DNA of 64,000 nt from Rhynchopus sp. YZ270_cl-10 (GCA_964035575.1 OZ037884.1:1302001-1366000), one strand, 5' to 3'. Counted from the stretch's first letter, positions 1-10,548 are shown. Made by a program: numbers and translations. The notes: generated by a model from the sequence alone, not told the origin.

Positions 1-1
1 G

Positions 2-193
2 CGTGGGTACCTGAGGGGTGCCGCTACTGCAGAAGAGGTGGCAGAGGCAGCGAAAGGTGACTGCGCAGGCACGCCACTGATCGTTGTTGCCGGTGCGACA
101 CTTGTTTTGAAAGTCCCTCAGTATGACGCTTTTCCCAAGAAAGCAAGTCAGTCAGAGTTGGAGGTGTTAACACACGATCCAGACGAAGTCTAA
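2..193 (+). CDS. 3' end of an unrecognised host gene (partial)
   Basis: An open frame enters from the left edge and ends at TAA 191-193, giving the last 63 residues of a protein. The composition looks like real protein: an Ala/Glu-rich helix (AATAEEVAEAAKGD), a short hydrophobic strand (PLIVVAGATLVLKV) and an acidic, hydrophilic C-terminus ending HDPDEV. There is no start codon and I recognise no domain. It may be only the last exon of a spliced gene. It converges on the possible minus-strand exon that ends at 301. The call rests on reading frame and composition only. Confidence 0.5.
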   Translation, partial: RGYLRGAATAEEVAEAAKGDCAGTPLIVVAGATLVLKVPQYDAFPKKASQSELEVLTHDPDEV

Positions 194-300
194 CTAATTT
201 CCAATCATATATGAAGTGCCTGCAAGCTTTGTTTCCACAATTGCTATCCCAAAAACGAAATGTATCATAAATGTTCACTTTTTTATCTCGGGTGTCAACA

Positions 301-675
301 CTAATCCAAGCAAGTTAAGAAACCCACAAACCTTTCTTCTCTTCGGTCATGGCCACAACCCCGCAGGAGTGTCTTATCTCCACTGAGTTTCAAACTCATT
401 GTGCGTGCATTTTCACCCGCTTCTTCTTGTTCGGTCCTGTACACCTGGTGCACCCCCTGGTCATCATCGGCAGTGTCACGTCTGCGTTTCACCTCCCTCT
501 CCACATCTGCATCTGTCACGGACTGCCGGACTTGGGCATCAACACCCGAAGATACAGCTTGAGATTCAAGCTGGGTGGTGGTTGCGCCAGTGAGGCCAGT
601 CTGCTTCTTTCCGTATATCCCCCACCGCAGCCCGGGATTGGCTCGGAAATGCCACAAAACACTGTTTTTTTTCAC
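301..675 (-). CDS. Possible 3' exon of a minus-strand gene
   Basis: A 124-codon minus-strand frame ends with TAG at 301-303. It has no ATG at its 5' end (the first possible start is GTG), so if real it is probably a terminal exon; an AAAACAG acceptor-like site lies at its 5' edge. The product would be hydrophilic and charged (for example DADVEREVKRRRDTADDDQ), more protein-like than the competing plus-strand frame at 349-696. No domain is recognised. It would converge on the gene at 2-193 and diverge from the LRR gene at 842. It could be chance. Confidence 0.3.
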   Translation of the reverse strand: MKKNSVLWHFRANPGLRWGIYGKKQTGLTGATTTQLESQAVSSGVDAQVRQSVTDADVEREVKRRRDTADDDQGVHQVYRTEQEEAGENARTMSLKLSGDKTLLRGCGHDRREERFVGFLTCLD

Positions 676-841
676 TCTATCAGCACAACTGTTTGAGGTG
701 AGTTTTTTTTTTGGTCCCGAAACACGATTAGAGGGGCATTATTTCCCCCCTTTTTGCTACGCAATCAAAGTTTGCACATGAACACCAACCAGATTTTTTG
801 TCTTTTATTTTTCTTTGGATGTATTCTACCAAGAAGCCACG

Positions 842-2674
842 ATGACAACGACACAGGAGCGTGTGGAACATGACCGCAAGGTGCAGCGTGCACGTGGCAT
901 CCGCCTTGTCGACAAGACTCTGTCCTCGACACTGCAGGACGTGCTGCGACAGTGCTGGCTGTGCGAGGACACGCTGAAACTGAGCCGTGTCGGGCCTGCA
1001 CCGTCACGCCACACTCACATGGCGCAGCAGCTTGTCCCCCTTCCTCCACCGACAGCACCGCCGCAGACGCCCCCGCCTTCGACACCAATGACTCCTGCCC
1101 CGCCACGACAACGTGCCGTCAGCGCACGCACTGAGCGCTTCACCGACAAGGACGACGAGCCGCACCTGCGCTCCTTCAAGCACCACCCCACAGCCTGGTG
1201 GCGGGCCTGGCCCCCCGAAGCCCCCACCGATGCGCAGCAGATCCCACCCTCTGTCAGCACAGAGCGACAGAGCATCGCGCCGCAGCGATTCGTTCCGCCA
1301 GTAGCACTCAAGGAGCACCTGCTGCTAACAGGCAAGGACCAAGGCACACGCCTGCTCAAGCATGAGGTCGGGAAGGAGGAGATGGAGGCCATCATGCTCA
1401 AGCTGCACACAGAGGCGCTCATGTCGATGGTCTCTGTCAAAGGCGGGCGTCTCGAGCGCGCGATCCAGAAGGGCAAGCTGCCGCCGCTCATCGACACGAC
1501 AGGGTACTACCCGCTTGTTCCTGTGGAGGTGGACAGGGCAGACCCGACGTTCGCGTTGTGTGCGTACACACGATCCGTTGCGATGTGTCCTCGGGGGTAC
1601 AAATGCCCGTTTGTACACAGCACGAACCGGCACAGAGAAAACTTCAGACGTGCGATTCTGAAGATCCACACGCGTGTGGCGTGGGCGATAACGTTTACGG
1701 TGCCGACGTTTCCCCCTCGGGAGCAGATCTTCGATGTGCCGAACTCAGTGACGAAGCACCGCTGGGAGGACGAGCAGATGCGCTTCATGCCACAGTGGAC
1801 CGTCGAGCGTCCTACGCGCGCTGACCCAGGCTCCTTCTGTCTTGGCGTTGCGTTGGAGCTGCGCAGGACGGGACGCCTTGTGAAGCGCTTGGAGCTGCGG
1901 CGGTGTGCGCTGTCGTCCTTCACCGGCACGCAGCTCACCTCTTCACTGTTCACGTGTGTGTACCTGCGCGAGCTGTGCCTATCGTACTGCGACCTGACAG
2001 ACATCACCATCGGGTTTGTCAGTGAGTTCATCGACTCGCACCCGACGCTGCTGAACCTGGAGCTTCCCTTCAACAACATCGGTCCCGAGGGTGTGGCACG
2101 GCTGTGCGAGGGCATTGCAGCGTGCAGCTCGCTGCGCAGCCTCTCGCTGCACGGAAACCCCGTGGGCGACCAGGGTGCGGTGTACCTGTCACGTCTTCTC
2201 ATGTCGCACACGCTGCGCAACCTGAACCTATCGTCCACGATGCTCGCAGACGAGGGCTGGGGCGTCATCGCACGCACACTCTCGAGCAACAAGTCTCTGA
2301 CGATCCTGAACCTTGACGGCACAACGCCGTCCTTGACAGGGTGCCTGCACCTCTTCCACAGCCTCAAGCTCAATACCACGCTTGTCGACATCTCCCTCAG
2401 GTACATCAAGGCCACCACACGGTGCTACCTTGAGAACCTCGCAGACGTCATGGAAAAGAATGCGCAAAAGCGGAAAAAGGCACTAACAAATCAGTTCAGG
2501 ATGATGGGACGCGAGAGGAAGCTTGGTCTCAGTCCAAACGCACAAGGCGCAAAGCTGCGATACAAACGCAAACGCATGTCCATGCTGGTGCCCGAGCCCC
2601 GCCGCAAGAGCGTCTCGCCACCGCCGCTGTCTGGGTCCAAAAAACTCGGTGCGGCGTTGTTGGGCGTGATATGA
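842..2674 (+). CDS. CCCH zinc-finger and leucine-rich-repeat protein
   Basis: A single-exon frame of 610 codons from ATG 842; the upstream in-frame extension lacks an ATG. Residues about 70-105 are a Pro/Thr-rich linker (LPPPTAPPQTPPPSTPMTP). Near residue 240 there is a C-x8-C-x5-C-x3-H zinc finger (CAYTRSVAMCPRGYKCPFVH), the spacing of RNA-binding CCCH fingers. Residues about 345-560 carry five or six ribonuclease-inhibitor-type leucine-rich repeats (LRSLSLHGNPVGDQGAVYL, LRNLNLSSTMLADEGW, LTILNLDG). The C-terminus is strongly basic (RKRKKALTNQFRMMGRERK, RYKRKRMSM), as in nuclear or RNA-binding proteins. Seen: both domains in one frame. Inferred: an RNA- or protein-binding scaffold. No catalytic motif is visible. 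A pyrimidine tract followed by CCAAG lies about 10 nt upstream of the ATG. Confidence 0.85.
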   Translation: MTTTQERVEHDRKVQRARGIRLVDKTLSSTLQDVLRQCWLCEDTLKLSRVGPAPSRHTHMAQQLVPLPPPTAPPQTPPPSTPMTPAPPRQRAVSARTERFTDKDDEPHLRSFKHHPTAWWRAWPPEAPTDAQQIPPSVSTERQSIAPQRFVPPVALKEHLLLTGKDQGTRLLKHEVGKEEMEAIMLKLHTEALMSMVSVKGGRLERAIQKGKLPPLIDTTGYYPLVPVEVDRADPTFALCAYTRSVAMCPRGYKCPFVHSTNRHRENFRRAILKIHTRVAWAITFTVPTFPPREQIFDVPNSVTKHRWEDEQMRFMPQWTVERPTRADPGSFCLGVALELRRTGRLVKRLELRRCALSSFTGTQLTSSLFTCVYLRELCLSYCDLTDITIGFVSEFIDSHPTLLNLELPFNNIGPEGVARLCEGIAACSSLRSLSLHGNPVGDQGAVYLSRLLMSHTLRNLNLSSTMLADEGWGVIARTLSSNKSLTILNLDGTTPSLTGCLHLFHSLKLNTTLVDISLRYIKATTRCYLENLADVMEKNAQKRKKALTNQFRMMGRERKLGLSPNAQGAKLRYKRKRMSMLVPEPRRKSVSPPPLSGSKKLGAALLGVI

Positions 2675-2997
2675 AGGCAGGAGCGAACGTGTGAGAGGGG
2701 CAAGGGGCGGGGAACGTGGGGAAGGGGTTGGTGCATTTACACAGATACAGGGTGCGTTGAATGTTTTTTTTGAAAACCCTCCTTTTCCTTCTACTTAAAA
2801 TAATGTTTGACGTGATATGTTTTATCATTCAGAATTTGGTGTGATTCAGGGTATGGAGAACCACACGCGATTCACCGACGTCCTCAAGGAACGTCTGTGT
2901 GCACATGAGGAGCGTCTAAGTTGTCCAATGCAGCACTACTGTCCTAACCTCACTTCCACTTTACAGGTGTGTATCTCACATTCCAATATCAAGAACA

Positions 2998-4746
2998 ATG
3001 GCCCAGGGGCTTCGCATATTGTCTGCAGTGGTGTTGTTGGGCAGTGCAGGCGCGGTGACGACTAGTCTCTCTGACTGCTTAGCTGTGGCAGCGCAGTTCA
3101 AGAACACATGCACCAGCACCACAGCAGCGCTGACGAGCATTGATACACACGCAGGGTCGAGTGTGTCGTGCTCGGGATTGACGTCGGCGGCCTGCCCTGG
3201 CACGTACTCAGGTGGGATGTGTACGTATGCACGCAAGATGTGTGTGACGTGCAGGTCCGTCTCGGGTGTGACGCGCATCCGTGTGCAGTCGAACAGCCTT
3301 CCCGCATCGTGCTTCTCCTCGCCAAACCTACCTGGGTCACAGTCATTTGACTTCGAAGTGGACTTCAACCCTGCGCCAGTGCAGACTGTGACAGCAACAA
3401 CACTGGACGAGGTGGAGGCGGTGCTGTGCAACATCCGCACACACCAGAACGTGCCGAGCGCATCCAACTTTGTGCAGTACGGAAGCACCGAAATGAGGAC
3501 CGTGAATGGGTTTGCCCTGGACGGTGTTGCGTACATGAACCAGATGTCTGCCGAGGGTGTGGACCCGTTCTACCCCTCTGTGTACGGCACTGTCACAGAC
3601 CCGCCTTCTGTTGTGGAGAGAGTCGACAAGTGTCTCGGCCACCCACAGGCAGCGGGTGTCTACCACTACCACAGTGCGTCGCCCTGCATTGCTGACCCAG
3701 TCAACGGTGCGGACTGCACTGGTACGGACTGCGAAGCGAAGACGCACTCAATCTCGTCGTTCCCACGCTCGCTGACTGTGATGGGGCTTGCCAAGGACGG
3801 ACACATCATGTACGGGCCTTACCTCGACAACGGGGTACTGGCCGGCAGCAGTGGGCTCGACATGTGTAACGGCGCTGTGGGGCTTTCGGACTGCGATGGG
3901 TCGTACGCGTACTTCGCCAGCAGCACGTTCCCATACCTGGTCGGATGCTTTGGGACTGCCACCCGCCCAGAGTTCACCCCAAGATGCACGACAAACGGGC
4001 CCAGCTCGTACACCGCTGCTGTGTCCTCCTGTGGTATGACGCCCACACCACCGGTGGCACTTACAACGGCCACACCAACTACGACACCGGCTACACCCAC
4101 ACCACCGGTAACACTCACACCGACTACGACTACACCCGTCACACCCACACCACTGGTACCACTCACAACGGCCACACCGACTGCAACACCGACTGCACCC
4201 ACAACACCCACACCACCGGTAACGCTTACAACGGCCACACCGACTACACCCATCACACCCACACCGGCAACAGCCACAACGGGCACACCAAGCACATCAC
4301 CTACTGAGCCCACAACACTCACAACGACTTCACCCTTCTCACCCACACCACCGGTAACACCAGCAACGCCCACACCGGCTACAACTCCGATCACACCCAC
4401 AACACCGACGACACCCATCACACCTACTCCAGTCACCATTCCAATCTCTCCAACCACACCCACGACACCCATCACTCCCGTCACACCGACCACTCCCTCA
4501 ACAGCGACCCCAGTGACGACAGCACGTCCCGCTGTGGTTCCAACAGGTTCACCTACTGTTGGGGAGGCTGACGATGACGACTCGTCGTTTCCGGTGTGGG
4601 TTGTGCTGGTGGCTGTGGCCTGTGTGCTCTTCATTGCTGTTGTGGCAGCGGCAGTCTGCTGTTGCATGCAGCAGAAGAAGAACAAGAAGCCTGCAACAGA
4701 GTACCCTGAGAACGAGATGTACCCTACACCTGGACAGAGGGTGTGA
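2998..4746 (+). CDS. YHYH-domain surface protein, copy 1 (long stalk)
   Basis: A 582-residue protein. Residues 1-20 form a signal peptide (MAQGLRILSAVVLLGSAGAV). A Cys-rich ectodomain of about 320 residues follows and contains GVYHYHSASPC near residue 221, the signature of YHYH domains, a family of unknown function often found in secreted proteins. Residues about 345-510 are a low-complexity Thr/Pro stalk (TPTTPITPTP repeats), probably O-glycosylated. Near residue 530 there is a single membrane helix (VWVVLVAVACVLFIAVVAAAVCCC), then a short cytosolic tail (QQKKNKKPATEYPENEMYPT). This predicts a type I surface protein. The gene is the first of a tandem pair; outside the stalk the two products are nearly identical, with an E/Q change at the stalk entry the clearest difference. 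A TTTACAG acceptor-like site lies about 35 nt before the ATG in both copies. Confidence 0.9.
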   Translation: MAQGLRILSAVVLLGSAGAVTTSLSDCLAVAAQFKNTCTSTTAALTSIDTHAGSSVSCSGLTSAACPGTYSGGMCTYARKMCVTCRSVSGVTRIRVQSNSLPASCFSSPNLPGSQSFDFEVDFNPAPVQTVTATTLDEVEAVLCNIRTHQNVPSASNFVQYGSTEMRTVNGFALDGVAYMNQMSAEGVDPFYPSVYGTVTDPPSVVERVDKCLGHPQAAGVYHYHSASPCIADPVNGADCTGTDCEAKTHSISSFPRSLTVMGLAKDGHIMYGPYLDNGVLAGSSGLDMCNGAVGLSDCDGSYAYFASSTFPYLVGCFGTATRPEFTPRCTTNGPSSYTAAVSSCGMTPTPPVALTTATPTTTPATPTPPVTLTPTTTTPVTPTPLVPLTTATPTATPTAPTTPTPPVTLTTATPTTPITPTPATATTGTPSTSPTEPTTLTTTSPFSPTPPVTPATPTPATTPITPTTPTTPITPTPVTIPISPTTPTTPITPVTPTTPSTATPVTTARPAVVPTGSPTVGEADDDDSSFPVWVVLVAVACVLFIAVVAAAVCCCMQQKKNKKPATEYPENEMYPTPGQRV

Positions 4747-5738
4747 AGCAGCCTCAGGTGTTCACTCATAGCTGGCTAAGGTGTCAAGAGCCAAAGTTCT
4801 AAATTCCCCATAAAAGAAGAAATTGCCCCACCCTATACCTTCAGTGAAGCAATACGTACGTCCCCGCGCTCTTATTCTTTTTAGTGGACGTACCAAGTTG
4901 AAGAAGAAATAATTTATCTTGTCAACCATTCTTTGTTTAACTAAATTTGAAACTGACTCTGTTTTTCCTCCAGTCTTTTTTGGACTGGGTAAGTTTCGCG
5001 CTTTTCCATTTTTGTTTCAATGCGTTTTATTTCTATTTTGTGATGATTGGTCAAGCAAAGTATGGCAAAGACTCAAAACGATTTTACAATATCAGATACT
5101 GACACGTGCATCACAGTGCAGCAGTTGTAATGTTAAAGCCGTTAGCAAAGCAACCAAAGTTGCAGGTACATGCATGTGACCAGTGTCTGAACAAAACATA
5201 GCTCTGTAATTCTAAAGCCGTTTCGTGAGTTTTTTGCTTTTACAAATAGCTTGGCTGTCACACGCAAAGTACAAAATATGTTGATGCACTCTCTCCCTAC
5301 CTGTTGTTAGCGCAATGTGCCTAACACTTTTTCTCTCAGGTAACCAAGCACATGGACTTAGGTCTTCAGACCAACCCATTTTTTTGTTGAACTCTTTGAA
5401 CCAACGGAACATTCCTATCCAAGGACGGCGTAAAGCACAGTGTACCATCGCGGAACATCACATTTTTATGGTTTCTTTCTGAATAGAACGTAAATTTCAA
5501 AGTTCAGCGGCCAGGCGCTTATTTCGTACACACCTGCAACCTTGAGCGGTGTCCGCTTCTGAAGCCCTGGGCGCTACGCAGAGCCTTTGTCTTTGGGAAG
5601 TGAATGTTGTTGTTGTTGTTTATAATTTGGAACTTTTCAAGAACATCAAGGAGAAAGGAAGATACAACAATTGGTTTTTTGGCTTTTTGCTGAAGCGGTC
5701 AATCTGTTGATCCAATTCTCGTTTTCTTTTTTTAATAC
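4747..5738. other. Intergenic, left part of the duplicated YHYH 3' flank
   Basis: No convincing gene. This is the 3' flank of YHYH copy 1 and is repeated, with small differences, after copy 2 (compare 4900-5580 with 8690-9370). It includes a short (TTG)n microsatellite near 5606-5620. Short frames here are at chance level. Confidence 0.7.
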
Positions 5739-6257
5739 AGAATTGAACCCCGCACTTCGATTTTTCCTTCTTGTGTTTCCCACAATGTAGAGGTCGTGGC
5801 GCAACGCAAGCACCTCGACCTGTCGGTGAAGTGTGGTTCCAACGAAGTGCCCCCAGCATAGAAAAAGAAAGAAGTCCGGGGCTGGACGTTAAATTGCATC
5901 CGGGGGCCCTTTTGTGGCACTCCTCCTGAAACTCTATGAAGGTCTGACCTGAGGGTAAAAGGTGCTGGGTATGCTACCCTGGGTGCTGAAGGCAGGCACA
6001 CAACATGTGTGGAGGGACCTGCAGAGCCCTAGCCAGTGAAGCCAAGGAGGCCCCCCTAGGAAACTAGGGAACGGATTGGAAGAGACCTCGCCGGTAGCCG
6101 GGAACCCTCCCTGGGCTAGTACAATGATGAAACTTCAATCTTAAGTCCACACCCATGTGGCGGCCGCTTTGGCATGCGTCTGTAAGGACAGCCTTGACTG
6201 ATACTTTCTGTATTAGCACACGATTGCCTCCCTGAAGGCTACGTAGCTACCTGAGTA

Positions 6258-6292
<35 letters not shown>

Positions 6293-6316
6293 AGTTGGGG
6301 TACGGTGTTCAATTTC
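5739..6316 (+). mobile_element. Retroposon-like insertion present only in YHYH copy 1
   Basis: This block is absent from the otherwise matching flank of copy 2, where the text passes directly from the TTTGATAC region (about 9540) to the AAAACGC region (about 9555). It has a mixed-composition body without a long frame and a 32-nt poly(A) tract at 6259-6290, pointing to a retroposed SINE or a 5'-truncated LINE on the plus strand. Its outer edges show a short imperfect inverted pair (AATTGAACCCCG at about 5741; CGGTGTTCAATT at about 6303). The exact boundaries and family are not certain. Confidence 0.6.
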
Positions 6317-6999
6317 CTTTTAGCATGTCATGTATAATATTCAAACGCGTTTTTTTTCCCGGGAATTTCGGATACTCAGCAGTTTGTTGCTTTCTTTCTC
6401 AAGATACGCTGTCATGAGAGAGCTGTGTCTTTCAAGTCAGATTTTTATTTGTCTCAGGGTTCCCCGATTTTTCGACTTCCCAAGCTGTTCCCCGCGTCAG
6501 CTTTTTCATTTTGGTGCCTTCGTACTCACCTCTTTAGTGCACTGCACGAAAGTGCTGTTGTATTTCAACTGTAAGATGAACGTGTGTGTGTGGGAGATAC
6601 ATTCATCTTATAAGTTTTCTTCTTTCATTTCTTTTTGGAGTGTCAGTGCCTGCGTCCCAGAGGCGTTTGCACTATCAACTTCACTTTTCTTTTTTGTTGG
6701 GGATGATTTCATGGTGACAACCATCATTCATCTCTCATGGTTTGTTTTGACACTATGTCCTGATTGAATTATTTTGACTTAAACAGTGAGCAACCCCCAA
6801 GTCTTTCTTGTGAGTCCAAAAGAATAAGCAAGCGCACCCTTCGTCGTCAGTCTATGATCCACAGATCAGAAGCGATTCACCGACGTCCTCAGGGAACGTC
6901 TGTGCGCACATGAGGTGCTCCAATGCAGCACTGTCCCTCCGCTTCGTGTAACCTCACTTCCACTTTACAGGTGTATCTCACATTCCAATATCAAGAACA
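6317..6999. other. Intergenic, end of duplication unit 1 and leader of YHYH copy 2
   Basis: No gene seen. About 6330-6770 matches 9545-10180 downstream of copy 2, so it is the right part of the duplicated flank. About 6870-6999 repeats the leader of copy 1 (compare 2860-2997), including the TTTACAG site before the ATG. The seam between the two tandem units therefore lies between about 6790 and 6870. Confidence 0.7.
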
Positions 7000-8448
7000 A
7001 TGGCCCAGGGGCTTCGCATATTGTCTGCAGTGGTGTTGTTGGGCAGTGCAGGCGCGGTGACGACTAGTCTCTCTGACTGCTTAGCTGTGGCAGCGCAGTT
7101 CAAGAACACATGCACCAGCACCACAGCAGCGCTGACGAGCATTGATACACACGCAGGGTCGAGTGTGTCGTGCTCGGGATTGACGTCGGCGGCCTGCCCT
7201 GGCACGTACTCAGGTGGGATGTGTACGTATGCACGCAAGATGTGTGTGACGTGCAGGTCCGTCTCGGGTGTGACGCGCATCCGTGTGCAGTCGAACAGCC
7301 TTCCCGCATCGTGCTTCTCCTCGCCAAACCTACCTGGGTCACAGTCATTTGACTTCGAAGTGGACTTCAACCCTGCGCCAGTGCAGACTGTGACAGCAAC
7401 AACACTGGACGAGGTGGAGGCGGTGCTGTGCAACATCCGCACACACCAGAACGTGCCGAGCGCATCCAACTTTGTGCAGTACGGAAGCACCGAAATGAGG
7501 ACCGTGAATGGGTTTGCCCTGGACGGTGTTGCGTACATGAACCAGATGTCTGCCGAGGGTGTGGACCCGTTCTACCCCTCTGTGTACGGCACTGTCACAG
7601 ACCCGCCTTCTGTTGTGGAGAGAGTCGACAAGTGTCTCGGCCACCCACAGGCAGCGGGTGTCTACCACTACCACAGTGCGTCGCCCTGCATTGCTGACCC
7701 AGTCAACGGTGCGGACTGCACTGGTACGGACTGCGAAGCGAAGACGCACTCAATCTCGTCGTTCCCACGCTCGCTGACTGTGATGGGGCTTGCCAAGGAC
7801 GGACACATCATGTACGGGCCTTACCTCGACAACGGGGTACTGGCCGGCAGCAGTGGGCTCGACATGTGTAACGGCGCTGTGGGGCTTTCGGACTGCGATG
7901 GGTCGTACGCGTACTTCGCCAGCAGCACGTTCCCATACCTGGTCGGATGCTTTGGGACTGCCACCCGCCCACAGTTCACCCCAAGATGCACGACAAACGG
8001 ACCCAGCTCGTACACCGCTGCTGTGTCCTCCTGTGGTACGACACCCACAACACCCACAACACCAGCAACGCCCACACCGGCTACAACTCCGATCACACCC
8101 ACAACACCGACGACACCCATCACACCTACTCCAGTCACCATTCCAATCTCTCCAACCACACCCACGACACCCATCACTCCCGTCACACCGACCACTCCCT
8201 CAACAGCGACCCCAGTGACGACAGCACGTCCCGCTGTGGTTCCAACAGGTTCACCTACTGTTGGGGAGGCTGACGATGACGACTCATCGTTTCCGGTGTG
8301 GGTTGTGCTGGTGGCTGTGGTGTGCGTGCTCTTCATTGCTGTTGTGGCAGCGGCAGTCTGCTGTTGCATGCAGCAGAAGAAGAACAAGAAGCCTGCAACA
8401 GAGTACCCTGAGAACGAGATGTACCCTACACCTGGACAGAGGGTGTGA
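7000..8448 (+). CDS. YHYH-domain surface protein, copy 2 (short stalk)
   Basis: The 482-residue paralogue of the preceding gene: same signal peptide, same Cys-rich YHYH ectodomain (GVYHYHSASPC), same membrane helix and tail. The main difference is the Thr/Pro stalk, about 100 residues shorter; the gap removes the VTLTTATPTT-type repeats and leaves the TPTTPITPTP block. The coding similarity continues into both flanks, so a genomic segment of roughly 3-4 kb was duplicated rather than an mRNA copied back. Seen: two intact frames. Inferred: both are expressed surface proteins with different reach from the membrane. Confidence 0.9.
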   Translation: MAQGLRILSAVVLLGSAGAVTTSLSDCLAVAAQFKNTCTSTTAALTSIDTHAGSSVSCSGLTSAACPGTYSGGMCTYARKMCVTCRSVSGVTRIRVQSNSLPASCFSSPNLPGSQSFDFEVDFNPAPVQTVTATTLDEVEAVLCNIRTHQNVPSASNFVQYGSTEMRTVNGFALDGVAYMNQMSAEGVDPFYPSVYGTVTDPPSVVERVDKCLGHPQAAGVYHYHSASPCIADPVNGADCTGTDCEAKTHSISSFPRSLTVMGLAKDGHIMYGPYLDNGVLAGSSGLDMCNGAVGLSDCDGSYAYFASSTFPYLVGCFGTATRPQFTPRCTTNGPSSYTAAVSSCGTTPTTPTTPATPTPATTPITPTTPTTPITPTPVTIPISPTTPTTPITPVTPTTPSTATPVTTARPAVVPTGSPTVGEADDDDSSFPVWVVLVAVVCVLFIAVVAAAVCCCMQQKKNKKPATEYPENEMYPTPGQRV

Positions 8449-9395
8449 AGCAGCCTCAGGTGTTCGCTCAACTGGCTAAGGTGTCAACAAGATGAATACA
8501 AAATACAATTCACTTGACCAATGTTGCAGGTAAAAAATATAATAGTGGAGCTCATCCTCGGCTATTGACACCCAATATTCAAAATTCAAAATAAAACAAG
8601 AAATTGCCCCACCCTATACCTTCAGTGAAGCAATATGTACTTCTACATGCTCTTGTTTTTTTTCTCTTTTAGTGGAAGTACCCAGTCGAAAAAGAAATAA
8701 TTTTATCTTGTCAACCATTCTTTGTTTAACTAAATTTGAAACTGACTCTGTTTTTCCTCCAGTCTTTCTGGGACTGGGTAAGTTTCACGCTTTTCCATCT
8801 TTGTTTCAATGCGTTTTATTTCTATTTTGTGATGATTGGTCAAGCAAAGTATGGCAAAGACTCAAAACGATTTTACAATATCAGATACTGACACGTGCAT
8901 CACAGTGCAACAGTTGTAATGTTAAAGCCGTTAGCAAAGCAACCAAAGTTGCAGGTACATGCATGTGACCAGTGTCTGAACAAAACATAGCTCTGTAATT
9001 CTAAAGCCGTTTTGTGAGTTTTTTTTTGCTTTTACAAATAGCTTGGCTGTCACACGCAAAGTACAAAATATGTTGATGCACTCTCTCCCTACCTGTTGTT
9101 AGCGCAATGTGCCTAACACTTTTTCTCTCAGGTAACCAAGCACATGGACTTGGGTCTTCAGACCAACCCATTTTTTGTTGAACTCTTTGAACCAACGGAA
9201 CATTCCTATCCAAGGACGGCGTAAAGCACAGTGTACCATCGCGGAACATCACATTTTTATGGTTTCTTTCTGAATAGAACGTAAATTTCAAAGTTCAGCG
9301 GCCAGGCGCTTATTTCGTACACACCTGCAACCTTGATCGGTGTCTGCTTCTGAAGCCCTGGGCGTTACGCAGAGCCTGTTGTCTTTGGAAGTGAA

Positions 9396-9429
<34 letters not shown>

Positions 9430-9793
9430 AATTTGGAACTTTTCAAGAACATCATAGCGAAAGGAAGATACAACAATTGGCTTTTTGGCCTTTTTGCTAA
9501 AACAGTCAATCTGTTGATCCTTTCCAATTCTCGTTTCCTTTTTTGATACATATTAAAACGCATTTTTTTTTTGGGGAATTTGGAATACTCAACAGTTTAT
9601 TGTTTTCTTTCTCAAGATACGCTGTCATGAGAGTATTTCAGACAAATTTTTCTTTGTCTCAAGAATTTCCCGATTTTTCTACTTCCCAAGCTGTTGCCCG
9701 CGTCAGCTTCTTCATTTTGGTGCCTTCGTACTCACCTCTTTAGTGCACTGCACGAGAGTGCTGTTGTATTTCAACTTTCCTTTTTTTATTTTT
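8449..9793. other. Intergenic, 3' flank of YHYH copy 2
   Basis: No gene seen. This is the second copy of the flank at 4747-6530, without the retroposon-like insertion found there. The (TTG)n microsatellite is longer here (about 9396-9424) than in copy 1. Confidence 0.7.
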
Positions 9794-10077
9794 TGGTGAA
9801 AGTCAAATGTTTTCACACTGGGCACCCAGGTACCCAGACGTGTACACGGCGTGTACAACCTCCCTCGTGAGTGTACAACCTAGTTTCCAAATTGTATACT
9901 GAGATTGTATACAAAAATAGCATAGATCTGACTATAAAAAAAGTTTGGATTGTACACCAAATAGCCAGATTTATGCAATTTCTGTACACTGTGTGTACAT
10001 TGTATAGATCTGACTATTTTGTGTGTATAGTTCTGACTGTAACCCTGTGTGTATGTGTGTACATTTGACTTTCACCA
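9794..10077. mobile_element. MITE-like element with 16-bp terminal inverted repeats
   Basis: A 284-bp block with a perfect 16-bp terminal inverted repeat, TGGTGAAAGTCAAATG at 9794-9809 and its complement at 10062-10077. It has no coding frame. The interior is rich in short inverted GTGTACA/TGTACAC and AGATCTGACTAT motifs. It is present in the copy-2 flank and absent from the matching place in copy 1 (about 6570-6690), so it arrived after the segmental duplication or was lost from copy 1. Target-site duplication is unclear because the flanks are T-rich. Confidence 0.7.
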
Positions 10078-10548
10078 TTCTTTTTTTGTTGGGGATGATT
10101 TCATGGTGACAATTATCATTCATCTCTCATGGTTTGTTTTGACACTATGTCCTGGTTTTGTTGTCCATTTTGACTTAAACAGTGAGCAGCCCATCAGGGC
10201 TGCACTGAAGAAGAAGGAAAAATAACCCTGGGTTTTTTGCAGGAGTAACGAACCTGGCCTGGGTGATTATTTTTTCAAAGAGGCAGAGTGGTTCATTAGT
10301 CTACGAATTAATTCAAGCAAGAATTGCGGGGGGAATTATTTTTTTTTGAAGTTGTTTACAGTTGAAACACCCTCATATGGAGCACAGACCAGGACTGAAG
10401 TGTTATGAATTTGTTTTATTTTTAGTTCTTTTTTTGTTGTACCCTGCGACTTTGTTTACTAGTAAAAATATAAGAAAACTCGCCTATTTTTCTTCCTTCT
10501 TTGCTATTGGTCCGTACAACGCAACACCACACAGAATAGCCATTAACA
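10078..10548. other. Intergenic before the four-helix membrane protein gene
   Basis: The first 100 bases finish the duplicated YHYH flank. The rest is A/T-rich and holds no supported gene. The 162-codon frame that begins at 10362 overlaps the first exon and intron of the next gene in another frame and has no protein-like features. Confidence 0.6.

Noticed and set aside
2976-3536. Minus-strand frame of 186 codons repeated at 6978-7538
   Set aside because: Identical in both places because the YHYH gene beneath is duplicated; the sense frame has signal peptide, domain and membrane helix.
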